A stretch of DNA of 64,000 nt. It comes from Carbonactinospora thermoautotrophica (GTDB taxonomy: Bacteria > Actinomycetota > Actinomycetes > Streptomycetales > Carbonactinosporaceae). This document shows positions 1-7,851 of the stretch, piece after piece. The stretch spans positions 62,001 to 126,000 of the forward strand of contig NZ_JYIJ01000017.1 in the NCBI RefSeq assembly GCF_001543895.1. Reading direction: 5' to 3'. The stretch's first letter is position 1, and every line of letters begins with the position of its first letter. The notes under the pieces were generated by a model that ran no database searches, was not told where the DNA came from, and saw nothing but the letters and a program-made list of their open reading frames with translations. A program made the position numbers and the translations under genes.

Positions 1-2
1 GG

Positions 3-509
3 GCGGAGACCACGCAGGACTGGCGGCTGCCGCCGAACCCGCGCCCCGAAAGCGTGCTCACCGGCGTCTTCTACGAGTGCAACCCGGTGCACGCCGACTA
101 CGTGGTGGCCGACCCGGACGCCTGGATGTTCCGGGGAACCGGCGTGCGCCGGGGGACCCGCCTCAAGGGCCTGGTCGCGATCGAGTACGACCGGGTCAAC
201 CTGGACGTGCCCACCCCCCGGCCGATCCAGATCGTCGCGCACTCCCCGGTCACCTGCCAGGGCCGGCGCAGCCACGCGGACTCGGCGTACTACACGGTCC
301 GGTCCGGGGCGGGGGTGTTCGCGGTCGGGACCATGGACTGGGTGTGCGCGCTCGGGTCCGGCTGCGGGAGGTACGTGGACCAGCGCTCCCGCGAGTTCGC
401 CCGCCAGGTGACGCGCAACGTCCTGGAGGTCTTCGCCGCGGGCCCGGCCGGCCGCGTCCACCCGGCGCGCGACAACGTCGCCCGCATCCTCTCCGCGGGC
501 TCCCGGTGA
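3..509 (+). CDS. N,N-dimethylformamidase beta-subunit-like protein, C-terminal fragment
   Basis: The reading frame is open from base 3 and ends at a TGA at 507-509, so the gene begins upstream of the window and only its last 168 or so residues are seen. The pattern DAWMFRGTGVRRGTRLKGLV, followed by a YYTVRSGAGVFAVGT segment and a conserved TRNVLE close to the end, matches the C-terminal domain shared by the large subunit of N,N-dimethylformamidase and many actinobacterial proteins of unknown substrate. The family hydrolyses small amides in the characterised member. Substrate here is unknown. Internal ATG and GTG codons exist but are not the real start, because similarity continues upstream of them. 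Confidence 0.6.
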   Translation, partial: AETTQDWRLPPNPRPESVLTGVFYECNPVHADYVVADPDAWMFRGTGVRRGTRLKGLVAIEYDRVNLDVPTPRPIQIVAHSPVTCQGRRSHADSAYYTVRSGAGVFAVGTMDWVCALGSGCGRYVDQRSREFARQVTRNVLEVFAAGPAGRVHPARDNVARILSAGSR

Positions 510-598
510 ACGCCCGCGGCTCGCCTCGCGGCGCCGCGCCGAGTAGATCCGGGCTTCTTCGGGCATGCCTTCCTGTGCGGACCAGGGAAGGAACCGCC

Positions 599-841
599 AT
601 GAAGGACGCCGACATCATCCAGCAGGTCAGCCAACTGGCCGACGAGGAACGCGAGCTGCGGGAACGCCACGTGGGCGAGGGCCTGTCACCGGAGGAACGC
701 GAGCGCCTGGTCTTCCTGGAAGAGCAGCTCGACCAGTGCTGGGACCTGCTCCGCCAGCGCCGCGCCCGCGCCGCCGCCGGCCAGAACCCCGACGAGGCCA
801 TCCCCCGCCCCGTGGCGGAGGTCGAGTCGTACGAGCAGTAG
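599..841 (+). CDS. DUF2630 family protein
   Basis: This 80-residue protein starts at the ATG at 599, preceded by an AGGGAAGGA Shine-Dalgarno. It is short, highly charged and almost entirely helical, with a DEERELRERH segment near the N-terminus and the ending RPVAEVESYEQ, which is typical of DUF2630. The family is common in actinomycetes and has no assigned function; the helical heptad-like pattern suggests a coiled-coil dimer (inference). It lies 90 nt after the dimethylformamidase-like gene and may be independently expressed. Confidence 0.85.
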   Translation: MKDADIIQQVSQLADEERELRERHVGEGLSPEERERLVFLEEQLDQCWDLLRQRRARAAAGQNPDEAIPRPVAEVESYEQ

Positions 842-885
842 CGCCGCTCGCCGGCGGTGTCCGGCCACGCGGTGACCGGAGCCGG

Positions 886-2259
886 TCAGTACCTCCACCG
901 CGTGGCGGCGGTGATCTCGTCGGGGGCAGCGCCGTCGAACAGGGCGATCTCCCCGCGGCGGACCGCGGTGAACGCCTGGAACAGCGGATCGCCCATGGCG
1001 TCCCGCAGGAACGCGCAGCGCTCCAGGTGTTCGAGCGCCTCGGGCAGGGAAGCGGGCAGCCGGCGGATGCCGCGGGCCAGCAGATCGGGCTCGGACAGCA
1101 GGGCCGGGTCGCCCGTCAGCTCGGGCGGGAGCCGCAGGCCGGCGTCGAGGCCGGCCAGGCCGGCGGCGATCACGGCGCCGACGACCAGGTACGGGTTGGC
1201 GCTGGCGTCGAAGCACTTGATCTCTGCGCTGGCCGTGCCGACGGAACTGGTCGCGCTGGTGACGAAGCGGAGGGCGGCCTCCCGGTTCTCCCGGCCCCAG
1301 CACTGGAAGGCGCCGGCCCAGTGGGAGGGGATGAGCCGTAGATAGGAGGCGACGCCGGGGGCGCCGACCGCGCAGAGGGCCGGCAGCGCGTCCAGGACGC
1401 CGGCGAGGAACGCCTCGCCCTCGCCCCGCATCCCGTATGGTCCGTCACCGCCGCCGCACAGGTTCTCCCCGTTGCGCCACAGCGACAGGTGCAGGTGGCC
1501 GCCGTTGCCCGCCTGGCCGGGGACCACGACCGGGGCGAACGACACGCGCAGGCCGAAGTGGCCGGCGACGGCGCGGATCGTCTGGCGGACCAGCACGACC
1601 GTGTCGGCGGCGGTGACCGGGTCGTCGTAGCCGGTGGAGATCGCCAGTTGACCGGGCGCGTACTCGGGGTGGATCTGCAGGACCTCCACCCCCTGGTCGG
1701 CGAACGCCTCGTACAGCTCGTCCAGGTAGTCGGACAGCTCCAGGACGCGGGTCATCCCGTACGCCGGGCCGGTGCAGGCCGGGACGGGCTCGCCGCCTGC
1801 GGTGTCCTCCCCGCAGAACTACTCGGTCTCGAACCCCACCTTGAGGGTGAGGCCGCGCTCGGCGGCCCGCTTCACCATGCGCCGGGCGAAGCCGCGCTGG
1901 CACGCCGCGTACGGCTCGCGCTCTTGCGTGTACCGGTCGACGGGCGCCCATGCCCAGCCGGGTTGGGCGGCCAGCTCGGTCAGCCGGTCGAGGTCCGGGA
2001 ACATCCGCAGGTCGCCGTCGGGGCCGGCGATGTGCCGGCTGGTGGTGACCGAGTCGTCGATCAGGAACACGTCGAACACCGGGGACATGTCGATGCCCCA
2101 GGTCACCGCGTACTCCAGCCGGTCGATCGGGATGGTCTTCACCCGGGTGACGCCGGCGTTGTCCACCCAGGTGAGGGCGATGCCGCGGATACCCGCGGCG
2201 CTCAGCCGGTCCGTGAGACGCAGCGCCCGCTGCACGGCCAGCGGATCAGGAAGGGTCAT
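886..2259 (-). pseudogene. Glutamine synthetase family protein interrupted by an in-frame amber codon
   Basis: Two reading frames of 146 codons (1819-2259) and 289 codons (886-1755) lie in the same frame and together make one glutamine synthetase-type protein of about 457 codons. They are separated by a TAG at 1819-1821. The residues before it (KVGFETE) and after it (FCGEDTAGG) run on smoothly, and homologues normally have Trp there, so a single TGG to TAG change explains the break. The catalytic domain is otherwise intact: NGGHLHLS about 90 residues into the downstream part, and the ATP/metal region WGRENREAALRF. The N-terminal part has the beta-grasp domain. The family ligates ammonia or amines to the gamma-carboxyl of glutamate. 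It is either a recent pseudogene, a read-through gene or a sequencing error. Confidence 0.8.
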
Positions 2260-2331
2260 GCCCGGCTCCGTTCCGATGCGCTGGGCGTGGATGTATCCAG
2301 AATGGTTCCAGCGGCTCGCGCGCCGTCGTCG

Positions 2332-2937
2332 TCAGCGAGTGGCCGCGAAAACAACGCTGTGGATGCGCTCGTGCCGGGTCACCTCCCGGAACAGCGCTTG
2401 GAGTTCGTCCCGGACGCGGTCCAGTTCCGCCTCGGGCAGGCCCAGGGTCCGCTCGTACCGCTTCGGCGAGTCCCCGCTGTGCACGGAGATCACCAACCGG
2501 CCGCCCGGGCGCAGCACCCGGTGGACCTCCTTGAGCCCGGCCGCCAGGTCGGGCCAGAGCTGGACGTTGTTGACCGACACCACGCGGTCGAAGGTCGCGT
2601 CCGGGAACGGCAGCCGCTCCGCCGTGCCGGTGCGCAGGTCCACGCGCTCGGCGCGGACGGCGTCCCGGTTCGCCCGGCTGGCCTGGGCGAGCATCACCGG
2701 GGACGGGTCGACGCCCGCGATCAGGGCGGCTTCGGTGCGCTCGGCGAGCAGCCGGACGAGACGGCCCGGTCCGTACCCGATCTCCAGCACCCGGTCGCCG
2801 GGCAGGACGCCGAGCGGGCCGGCCGTCTCCTCCTGGTTCGCCGTGTTGGCGCGTGCCATGATCCAGCCGGCGACGCGGCCGAGCAGCCCGCGCGGCAGCC
2901 CGAACTGGTTGATCTGGTCTCGCTTGCCCGCGAACAT
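2332..2937 (-). CDS. Class I SAM-dependent methyltransferase
   Basis: The 201-residue protein has a Methyltransf_11 type Rossmann fold: motif I VLEIGYGPGRL at about residues 49-59, an acidic loop GVDPSP for the SAM ribose, AERLPFPDATFDRVVSVN for motifs II and III, and VHRVLRPGGRLV for the post-motif strand. The substrate cannot be read from the sequence; related proteins annotated as small-molecule methyltransferases are common. It is on the same strand as the broken glutamine synthetase, 72 nt upstream of it, so the two could be co-transcribed. The ATG at 2937 is preceded by GGAGG (CACGGAGGGAGGCGCCG). Confidence 0.85.
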   Translation of the reverse strand: MFAGKRDQINQFGLPRGLLGRVAGWIMARANTANQEETAGPLGVLPGDRVLEIGYGPGRLVRLLAERTEAALIAGVDPSPVMLAQASRANRDAVRAERVDLRTGTAERLPFPDATFDRVVSVNNVQLWPDLAAGLKEVHRVLRPGGRLVISVHSGDSPKRYERTLGLPEAELDRVRDELQALFREVTRHERIHSVVFAATR

Positions 2938-3077
2938 CGGCGCCTCCCTCCGTGCCGGTTCTCACCCGGAGGGTTCCCCGCCGAGGGGAATCCAGCCCCG
3001 GACGCCGGGCCGGGTGCCTGCCGCGGATGTGCCGGGCGCCCCGGCCGCACCGTCGGGCCACGCCGCCGCCGAACCCG

Positions 3078-3290
3078 CTACTCCGCGATCTCCGTCCGGT
3101 CACTCCACCGGAACACCGCGAGCCGACGGCCTTCGATCTCCCGGTGCTCGCCGGTCGGTCGGAAGTGCTCGTATCCGCCACGGTGCGGCAGCTTCAGCTC
3201 CTGGCCCAAGTCGACAACGCGGACCCGGCGCGCTTGCTCGGGCAGATCGGCCGGACCGCCCTCGAGGAGAGCGTTCGCTGATTCCGACAT
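3078..3290 (-). CDS. DUF5988 family small protein
   Basis: The ATG at 3288-3290 opens a 70-residue protein with the pattern of DUF5988: an N-terminal NALLEGGPADLPE segment, LKLPHRGGYEHFRPT in the middle and AVFRWSDRTEIAE at the C-terminus. Family members are 65-75 residues, actinomycete-specific and often found near biosynthetic or regulatory genes; no biochemical role is established. A longer frame extends upstream to 3410 but would overlap the anti-sigma gene and has no family support. Function unknown. Confidence 0.8.
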   Translation of the reverse strand: MSESANALLEGGPADLPEQARRVRVVDLGQELKLPHRGGYEHFRPTGEHREIEGRRLAVFRWSDRTEIAE

Positions 3291-3375
3291 GTCACGACAT
3301 TGGCGCGGCCGAACGCTCCTGGCAAGCCCCCTTTCGGGGCAAACCCTGATCACTTGTAACGGCGCGCCGACCCGC

Positions 3376-4137
3376 CTACGCCACCTGACGCCGGGCCGCA
3401 GTGGAGTCACCGCCCGGGTGACCGACCTGGCCGCGGGCGGCGACCCGGACGTCCGGACCCGCGGGCGGCGACCCGGCAGCGGACGAGGCGTGCGGCCCGG
3501 CGGCGCGTTGCGGGTCCCCTGAGCGGGGAAGCGGGGCGTCGGGGGCCAGCCGGGCGATCCAGGCGACCAGTAGCAGGCCGGCGACCAGCAGCACGTACGA
3601 GCCGATCCGATGGATGTCGAGCTTGCCGGTGAGGAGGTCGACGCCGGTCATCAGGGCGAGCAGGCCGACGAACGCGGCGAGCACCGGCAGCAGGCCGGCC
3701 GCGCGCCGCACCTGCCCGGCCACCCAGAGCATCCCGATGGCCAGCGCCAGGCTCCAAGACGCGCTCTCGTGCGCCAGGTACTGCACGGCGCTGCCCGCGA
3801 GATGCGTGTGCTCCAGGTAATGGTGCGCCACCTGGAAGCCCGCGAGCCCGAACTGGGCCAGGCCGACGCCGGCCAGGGCCAGCCGCGCCCATCGCAACCG
3901 GGCCCACCGCCGGTCACGGACCGGCAGGGGCGCGACCGCCAGCACAGCCCCGACCAGGTCGGGCACGGGCCGCGCCGGTGCGAGCCGGGCGAGTCGGGTG
4001 ACCCGGGCGGCGTCCTCGTACCAGGCCGCGCACGCCGCGCATTCGGCCAGGTGCGCGTCGACCGCCTCGGCGCCGAGCCCCGGATCCTCTCCGTCGAGCC
4101 GCGCGGACAGCGCCTCCCGGAACTGTGAACACGTCAT
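3376..4137 (-). CDS. Membrane anti-sigma factor with zf-HC2 domain
   Basis: The 253-residue protein begins with a zinc-finger anti-sigma domain (zf-HC2): His and two Cys in HLAECAACAAWY at about residues 29-40. After a linker there are four or so hydrophobic segments between residues 85 and 195 (for example [16 protein letters not shown] and LLPVLAAFVGLLALMTGV), then a low-complexity hydrophilic tail. This layout, cytoplasmic sensor domain plus membrane part, is that of ECF anti-sigma proteins. It is divergent from the ECF sigma factor gene that starts at 4278, its likely partner. The C-terminal tail of about 50 residues is Pro/Gly/Ala-rich and probably disordered. Confidence 0.8.
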   Translation of the reverse strand: MTCSQFREALSARLDGEDPGLGAEAVDAHLAECAACAAWYEDAARVTRLARLAPARPVPDLVGAVLAVAPLPVRDRRWARLRWARLALAGVGLAQFGLAGFQVAHHYLEHTHLAGSAVQYLAHESASWSLALAIGMLWVAGQVRRAAGLLPVLAAFVGLLALMTGVDLLTGKLDIHRIGSYVLLVAGLLLVAWIARLAPDAPLPRSGDPQRAAGPHASSAAGSPPAGPDVRVAARGQVGHPGGDSTAARRQVA

Positions 4138-4178
4138 GTCCTGGTTGTCGTCCGCCCGGCCCGCCTGGTTCCCGGGCG

Positions 4179-4203
4179 GGCGCGCGGGTCACGCCCGCGC
4201 GCC
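4179..4203. repeat. Perfect 10-bp GC inverted repeat between anti-sigma and sigma genes
   Basis: The arms GGCGCGCGGG (4179-4188) and CCCGCGCGCC (4194-4203) are separated by 5 nt. The repeat lies in the 140-bp space between the divergent anti-sigma and sigma genes. It could be an operator or a hairpin in either transcript; no direct evidence. Confidence 0.5.
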
Positions 4204-4277
4204 TGGCCCGTCCGGACCGCGAAAAGGCCCTGGGAGGCCTATCGGACGCGCCGGACACCGTCTACGCTCACGAACTC

Positions 4278-4862
4278 GTGAGCCTCATACGACCGCACGA
4301 CTCCCAGGTCACCGGCTGGGCGCTCGCTGCGCGTGCCGGAGACCAGGCCGCCGCAGCGGCCTTCGTGCGCGCCACGCAGGCCCAGGTGTGGCGGATGCTC
4401 GCGCACCTCACCGACCCCGGCAACGCGGACGACCTGGCGCAGGAGACGTACCTGCGGGCGTTCCGCAGCCTGGACACCTTCACCGGGCAGGCCTCCGCCC
4501 GCACCTGGCTGCTCGCCATCGCCCGCCGCGTGGCGGCCGACCACCTGCGCGCCGCCGCGCGGCGACCGAAGCCGGCCGGCAGCTCGGACTGGCAGCAGGC
4601 CGCCGAACTCCACCAGGCGCTGCACAGCCGCGGCGTCCCCGGCTTCGACGACGGCTTCGCGCTGCGCGAACTGCTCGCCGAACTGGAACCCGACCGGCGC
4701 GAGGCGTTCGTCCTCACCCAGGTGGTGGGCCTCAGCTACGCGGAGGCCGCACAGGTGTGCGGTTGCCCGATCGGCACCATCCGGTCCCGCGTCGCCCGCG
4801 CCCGCGACGACCTGATCACCCGGCTGCGGGCCGCGGAATCCGCCGAGAGCACCGGCAACTGA
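4278..4862 (+). CDS. ECF sigma factor (SigC-like)
   Basis: From the GTG at 4278 the protein is 194 residues, the normal size for an ECF sigma factor. Region 2 is seen as DDLAQETYLRAFRSLDTF with the -10 binding helix ARTWLLAIARRVAADHLR, and region 4 as VLTQVVGLSYAEAAQVCGCPIGTIRSRVARARDDL. The frame is open back to 4125, but that would overlap the start of the divergent anti-sigma gene and adds residues with no sigma similarity, so GTG 4278 is preferred. TACGCT at 4263-4268 has the right position to be a -10 box for a leaderless transcript. The divergent membrane zf-HC2 protein is the likely anti-sigma partner. Target promoters are unknown. Confidence 0.88.
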   Translation: MSLIRPHDSQVTGWALAARAGDQAAAAAFVRATQAQVWRMLAHLTDPGNADDLAQETYLRAFRSLDTFTGQASARTWLLAIARRVAADHLRAAARRPKPAGSSDWQQAAELHQALHSRGVPGFDDGFALRELLAELEPDRREAFVLTQVVGLSYAEAAQVCGCPIGTIRSRVARARDDLITRLRAAESAESTGN

Positions 4863-4939
4863 CCGCCGGCTCCCACCGCGCGCCGGCCATGCCTGCCCGG
4901 CGGGTTCCCGCTCGGCCCGGTCGCACCCGGCCGGCGCCC

Positions 4940-5395
4940 TCAGCGGGAGAGCGCGTCGAAGACCACGGCCGCCGCCAGGCCGTACGCCGCATGCGGCACG
5001 ATGTCGGCCAGCCACCCGGAGACGCCCCACTCCGCGGGCTTGGTGAGGCCCAGGGCGACGAGCGGGATGTCGCTGGCCGCCATCGCGGCGGCGCCCAGGC
5101 CGAGGCCGGCCAGCCAGGCGGGCATGCCGGCCGCCCGGGGGCGGAGCAGGCCGTACGCGGCACCGACACCCAGCCCGGTGACGTACCCCAGCAGCGACCC
5201 CAGCGCGTCCTGGCGGTGCTGGGCGACCTGCCCGTCCCCCAAGTCGAGGCCGGCCGACTCGGCGAGCCTGCGGGCGGCGCGGGTCGGCACCTGACTGGGC
5301 GCCCGGCCGCGCAGCACCATGTCGGTGTACGTCACCGTGTTGAGCGCGGTCGTGCCGGCGGCGCCGGCGGCGAGGCCGCGCAGCAGGTTCCGCAT
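4940..5395 (-). CDS. Small multi-pass membrane protein, unknown function
   Basis: Translation from the ATG at 5393-5395, with GGGAGGAG just upstream, gives 151 residues. There are about four hydrophobic stretches: LLRGLAAGAAGTTALNTV near the N-terminus, LGSLLGYVTGLGVGAAYGLL, AWLAGLGLGAAAMAASDIPLVALGL and a C-terminal HAAYGLAAAVVFDAL. Between the first and second is a hydrophilic region. Proteins of this pattern resemble the DUF1440/YagU-like group of inner-membrane proteins, but I am not sure of that assignment. The frame extends further upstream to 5470 without coding character. Confidence 0.65.
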   Translation of the reverse strand: MRNLLRGLAAGAAGTTALNTVTYTDMVLRGRAPSQVPTRAARRLAESAGLDLGDGQVAQHRQDALGSLLGYVTGLGVGAAYGLLRPRAAGMPAWLAGLGLGAAAMAASDIPLVALGLTKPAEWGVSGWLADIVPHAAYGLAAAVVFDALSR

Positions 5396-5432
5396 AACCG
5401 CTCCTCCCTTTCCGTGTCCCTTCGTGCGCCGG

Positions 5433-5639
5433 TCACGGCGCGGGCGGCAGCGCGAAGCAGACCGGCACACGCCGGGTACCGGCCCTCCCGCCGGCTGACC
5501 CAGCGCGGCCCTCCTGCGTGTCCGGCGACACCTGGCAGGTCATGGCGGCGTGCCGGTACGGGCCGGCGGCCAGCGGCTTCCCGGGCGGTCGCGCGGCGGC
5601 GTGGAGCACGGCCTCCAGGCGATCGCCGAGAACGCTCAT
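5433..5639 (-). CDS. Possible small hypothetical protein
   Basis: A 68-codon frame from an ATG at 5637-5639 has mostly G or C in the third codon position, as in real genes of this DNA. It starts MSVLGDRLEAVLHAAARPPG and becomes Gly/Pro/Arg-rich with no recognisable domain. It lies between the membrane protein gene and the divergent ABC-class ATPase gene and might instead be non-coding leader sequence. Weakly supported. Confidence 0.3.
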   Translation of the reverse strand: MSVLGDRLEAVLHAAARPPGKPLAAGPYRHAAMTCQVSPDTQEGRAGSAGGRAGTRRVPVCFALPPAP

Positions 5640-5738
5640 GCGGCCGGTCTACCCGCTGGCGGGCCGCCTACCCAGGCGGGCCGGCCGGGGCGGGCGCGGA
5701 CCGCTCGATCACGCGACGCCCGGTAACGTGGATGGATC

Positions 5739-7445
5739 GTGGAGAGGAAGCGCGGCCACCGCACCCTGTCGGCTGGCGAGCTGGCCCGCCTGCTGGCGGG
5801 CTTGCACGGCCAGGGATACGGCCGGTACCGGGAGATCCGGGGTTCCTACGCCTACCCCGCCTTCACGCTCGAGGTGGAGAAGGTCCAGGTCGACCCGTAC
5901 GCGCCGCCCACCCGGCTGGCCGTCCACCTGCCCGCGGCCCAGGCCGGGCTGCCCGCCGAGCTGTACCGCACCCCGGTCCGGCGCCGGGCGATCGCCGACC
6001 ACCTGGCCCGGCGGCTGGCCGACGCGCTCGCCCGCACCGCCTTCGCCGTGGATGCCGGCGGGCAGGAGGTGCTGGACCGCAGCGCCTGCCAGGTGACGGC
6101 AGGCGGCGACGTCGTGCTGCGCCTCGGCGTCGACCTGCCCGGGCCGGGCCGGCGGATCGACGGCCGGCAGGCCGAGCGGCTGCTGTGCCGGGCGCTCCCG
6201 GAGGCGGTGGCCACGCTGCGCTGGAGCGCGCTCGACGCCGAGGAGGCCCGCCGGTTCGTGGCCACGGTCGAGGACGCCGACGCGCTGCGGCGGATGCTGC
6301 CCGAGCTGGGCCTGGTGGCGTTCGTCGCCGACGGGGCCGTGCTGCCCCGGCGCAGCGGGGTGGATCCCCGCCCGCTCACCGGGCCGCACGTGGTCCGGTT
6401 CTCCTCCCCGCCCTCGCTGCGCGTGGAGGTCGAGCTGCCCAACGCCGGCCGGGTGACCGGGATGGGCCTGCCCGAGGGTGTCACGCTGATCGTGGGCGGG
6501 GGGTTCCACGGCAAGTCCACGCTGCTGCGGGCGCTGGAGTACGGGGTGTACGACCATGTGCCCGGCGACGGCCGCGAGCTGGTGGTCACCCGGTACGAGA
6601 CGGTGAAGATCCGCGCCGAGGACGGCCGCCAGGTCACCCGGACGGATGTGAGCCCGTTCGTGGCCGGCCTGCCCACCGGCGAGGACACCGCCGATTTCTC
6701 CACGCCGAACGCCTCCGGCTCCACCTCCCAGGCGGCGAACATCGTCGAGGCTCTGGAGGCCGGCGCCCGCGTCCTGCTGGTCGACGAGGACACCGCGGCG
6801 ACCAACCTGATGATCCGCGACGCGCGCATGCAGGAGCTGGTGGCCAAGGAGCGCGAGCCGCTGACGCCGTTCGTGGACCTGGTCCAGCCGCTGTACGCCG
6901 AGCACGGGGTGTCCACGGTGCTCGTCATGGGCGGGTCCGGCGACTACTTCGACGTCGCCGACAAGGTTGTGATCATGGACGCGTTCCAGCCCCGTGACGT
7001 CACCGCGGACGCGCGCGCCATCGCCGAACGCCACCGCACCGGGCGGGTGAGCGAGGCCAAGCGGTTCCCGGCGATCCGGCACCGCGTCCCCGACCCGGAC
7101 AGTCTCGACCCGGTCGTCCGCGGCAAGAGCAAGATCAAGGCCCGCGGGACCGACGCCCTGCAGTACGGCGACGCCCACATCGACCTGGGCGCGGTCGAGC
7201 AGCTCGTCGACCCAAGCCAGGTCACCGGCGTCGGCCTGGCGCTCGCCCGGCTGCGCGACCGGTTCCTGGACGGCCGGCGCACCCTCGCCGAGGCGCTCGA
7301 CCGGCTGGAGGCCGAGCTGGCCTCCTCCGGGATCGACGCGCTGCGCGCCGGGTACGCGGGCGACCTGGCCGCCCCCCGCCGCTTCGAGGTCGCGGCCGCG
7401 CTGAACCGCCTGCGCGGCCTGCGGATCGCGGGGTTCCGCGAGTAA
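5739..7445 (+). CDS. ABC-class ATPase (pfam09818-type)
   Basis: The 568-residue protein, starting at GTG 5739, belongs to the conserved predicted ATPases of the ABC class. It has an unusual P-loop GGGFHGKST at about residues 250-258, a Walker B-like VLLVDEDTAATNLMIRD at about 345-361, and VLVMGGSGDYFDVADKVIMM-like C-terminal switch sequence (GGSGDYFDVAD). The N-terminal 200 residues carry the family-specific SYAYPAFTLEVEKVQVDPYA segment. There is no membrane segment. The family is widespread but its role is not known; RNA or nucleic acid handling has been proposed from sequence alone. TAACGT at 5724-5729 could be a -10 box for a short-leader transcript. Confidence 0.85.
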   Translation: MERKRGHRTLSAGELARLLAGLHGQGYGRYREIRGSYAYPAFTLEVEKVQVDPYAPPTRLAVHLPAAQAGLPAELYRTPVRRRAIADHLARRLADALARTAFAVDAGGQEVLDRSACQVTAGGDVVLRLGVDLPGPGRRIDGRQAERLLCRALPEAVATLRWSALDAEEARRFVATVEDADALRRMLPELGLVAFVADGAVLPRRSGVDPRPLTGPHVVRFSSPPSLRVEVELPNAGRVTGMGLPEGVTLIVGGGFHGKSTLLRALEYGVYDHVPGDGRELVVTRYETVKIRAEDGRQVTRTDVSPFVAGLPTGEDTADFSTPNASGSTSQAANIVEALEAGARVLLVDEDTAATNLMIRDARMQELVAKEREPLTPFVDLVQPLYAEHGVSTVLVMGGSGDYFDVADKVVIMDAFQPRDVTADARAIAERHRTGRVSEAKRFPAIRHRVPDPDSLDPVVRGKSKIKARGTDALQYGDAHIDLGAVEQLVDPSQVTGVGLALARLRDRFLDGRRTLAEALDRLEAELASSGIDALRAGYAGDLAAPRRFEVAAALNRLRGLRIAGFRE

Positions 7446-7465
7446 CCGGCCAGTGTGGACGTGAC

Positions 7466-7498
7466 GCCCGGCAAAGCCCCTCGGGGCCTTTCGCCGGC
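7466..7498 (+). terminator. Hairpin terminator after the ABC-class ATPase gene
   Basis: Sequence AAAGCCCC-TC-GGGGCCTTT, flanked by a second GCCGGC/GCCGGC pairing, forms a hairpin 20 nt after the stop codon. The A/T-flanked stem is a plausible intrinsic terminator. Confidence 0.6.
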
Positions 7499-7733
7499 AT
7501 GTCCCCCTCCCAGGAAAATCACTGATCTTTCCGGTCCGGCACGGATTCCGATCTCACCGCGTAATCCGCTTTTCCCGGTGACGGGTGGTTGACCCGGCTG
7601 GTCGGCAAGCCCGAAGGATCGACGGGCCGTTCGGGCACCCGCTTTGGGACCTTCGACCCTGACCGCGAATCGCGCCGAAACCGCAGGGTGGTGAGCGTGC
7701 GGGGCAACCGGTCCCCCGACCAGGAGGAGAACC

Positions 7734-7805
7734 GTGACGAGGAAAGCCCAGGAGCTGCCGCCCATCCGCCGACGGTTGAGCGCGCTCGTCTCGCGCCCCT
7801 CGTAA
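7734..7805 (+). CDS. Short upstream reading frame before cydA
   Basis: GTG at 7734-7736 follows AGGAGGAGAACC, as good a Shine-Dalgarno as any in the window, and opens 23 codons (MTRKAQELPPIRRRLSALVS, then RPS) closed by TAA at 7803-7805, 46 nt before the cydA start. The peptide is basic and not hydrophobic, so it is not a CydX-type subunit. It may be a translated leader of the cydABDC mRNA or a tiny protein. The strong ribosome site is seen; the role is inference. Confidence 0.45.
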   Translation: MTRKAQELPPIRRRLSALVSRPS

Positions 7806-7851
7806 CCCGCCCGCCGGTGACCGCACTCACACACGATCACGGAGGCGATCG

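Noticed and set aside
7734-7805. CydX-type small subunit
   Set aside because: The peptide is basic and has no membrane helix.
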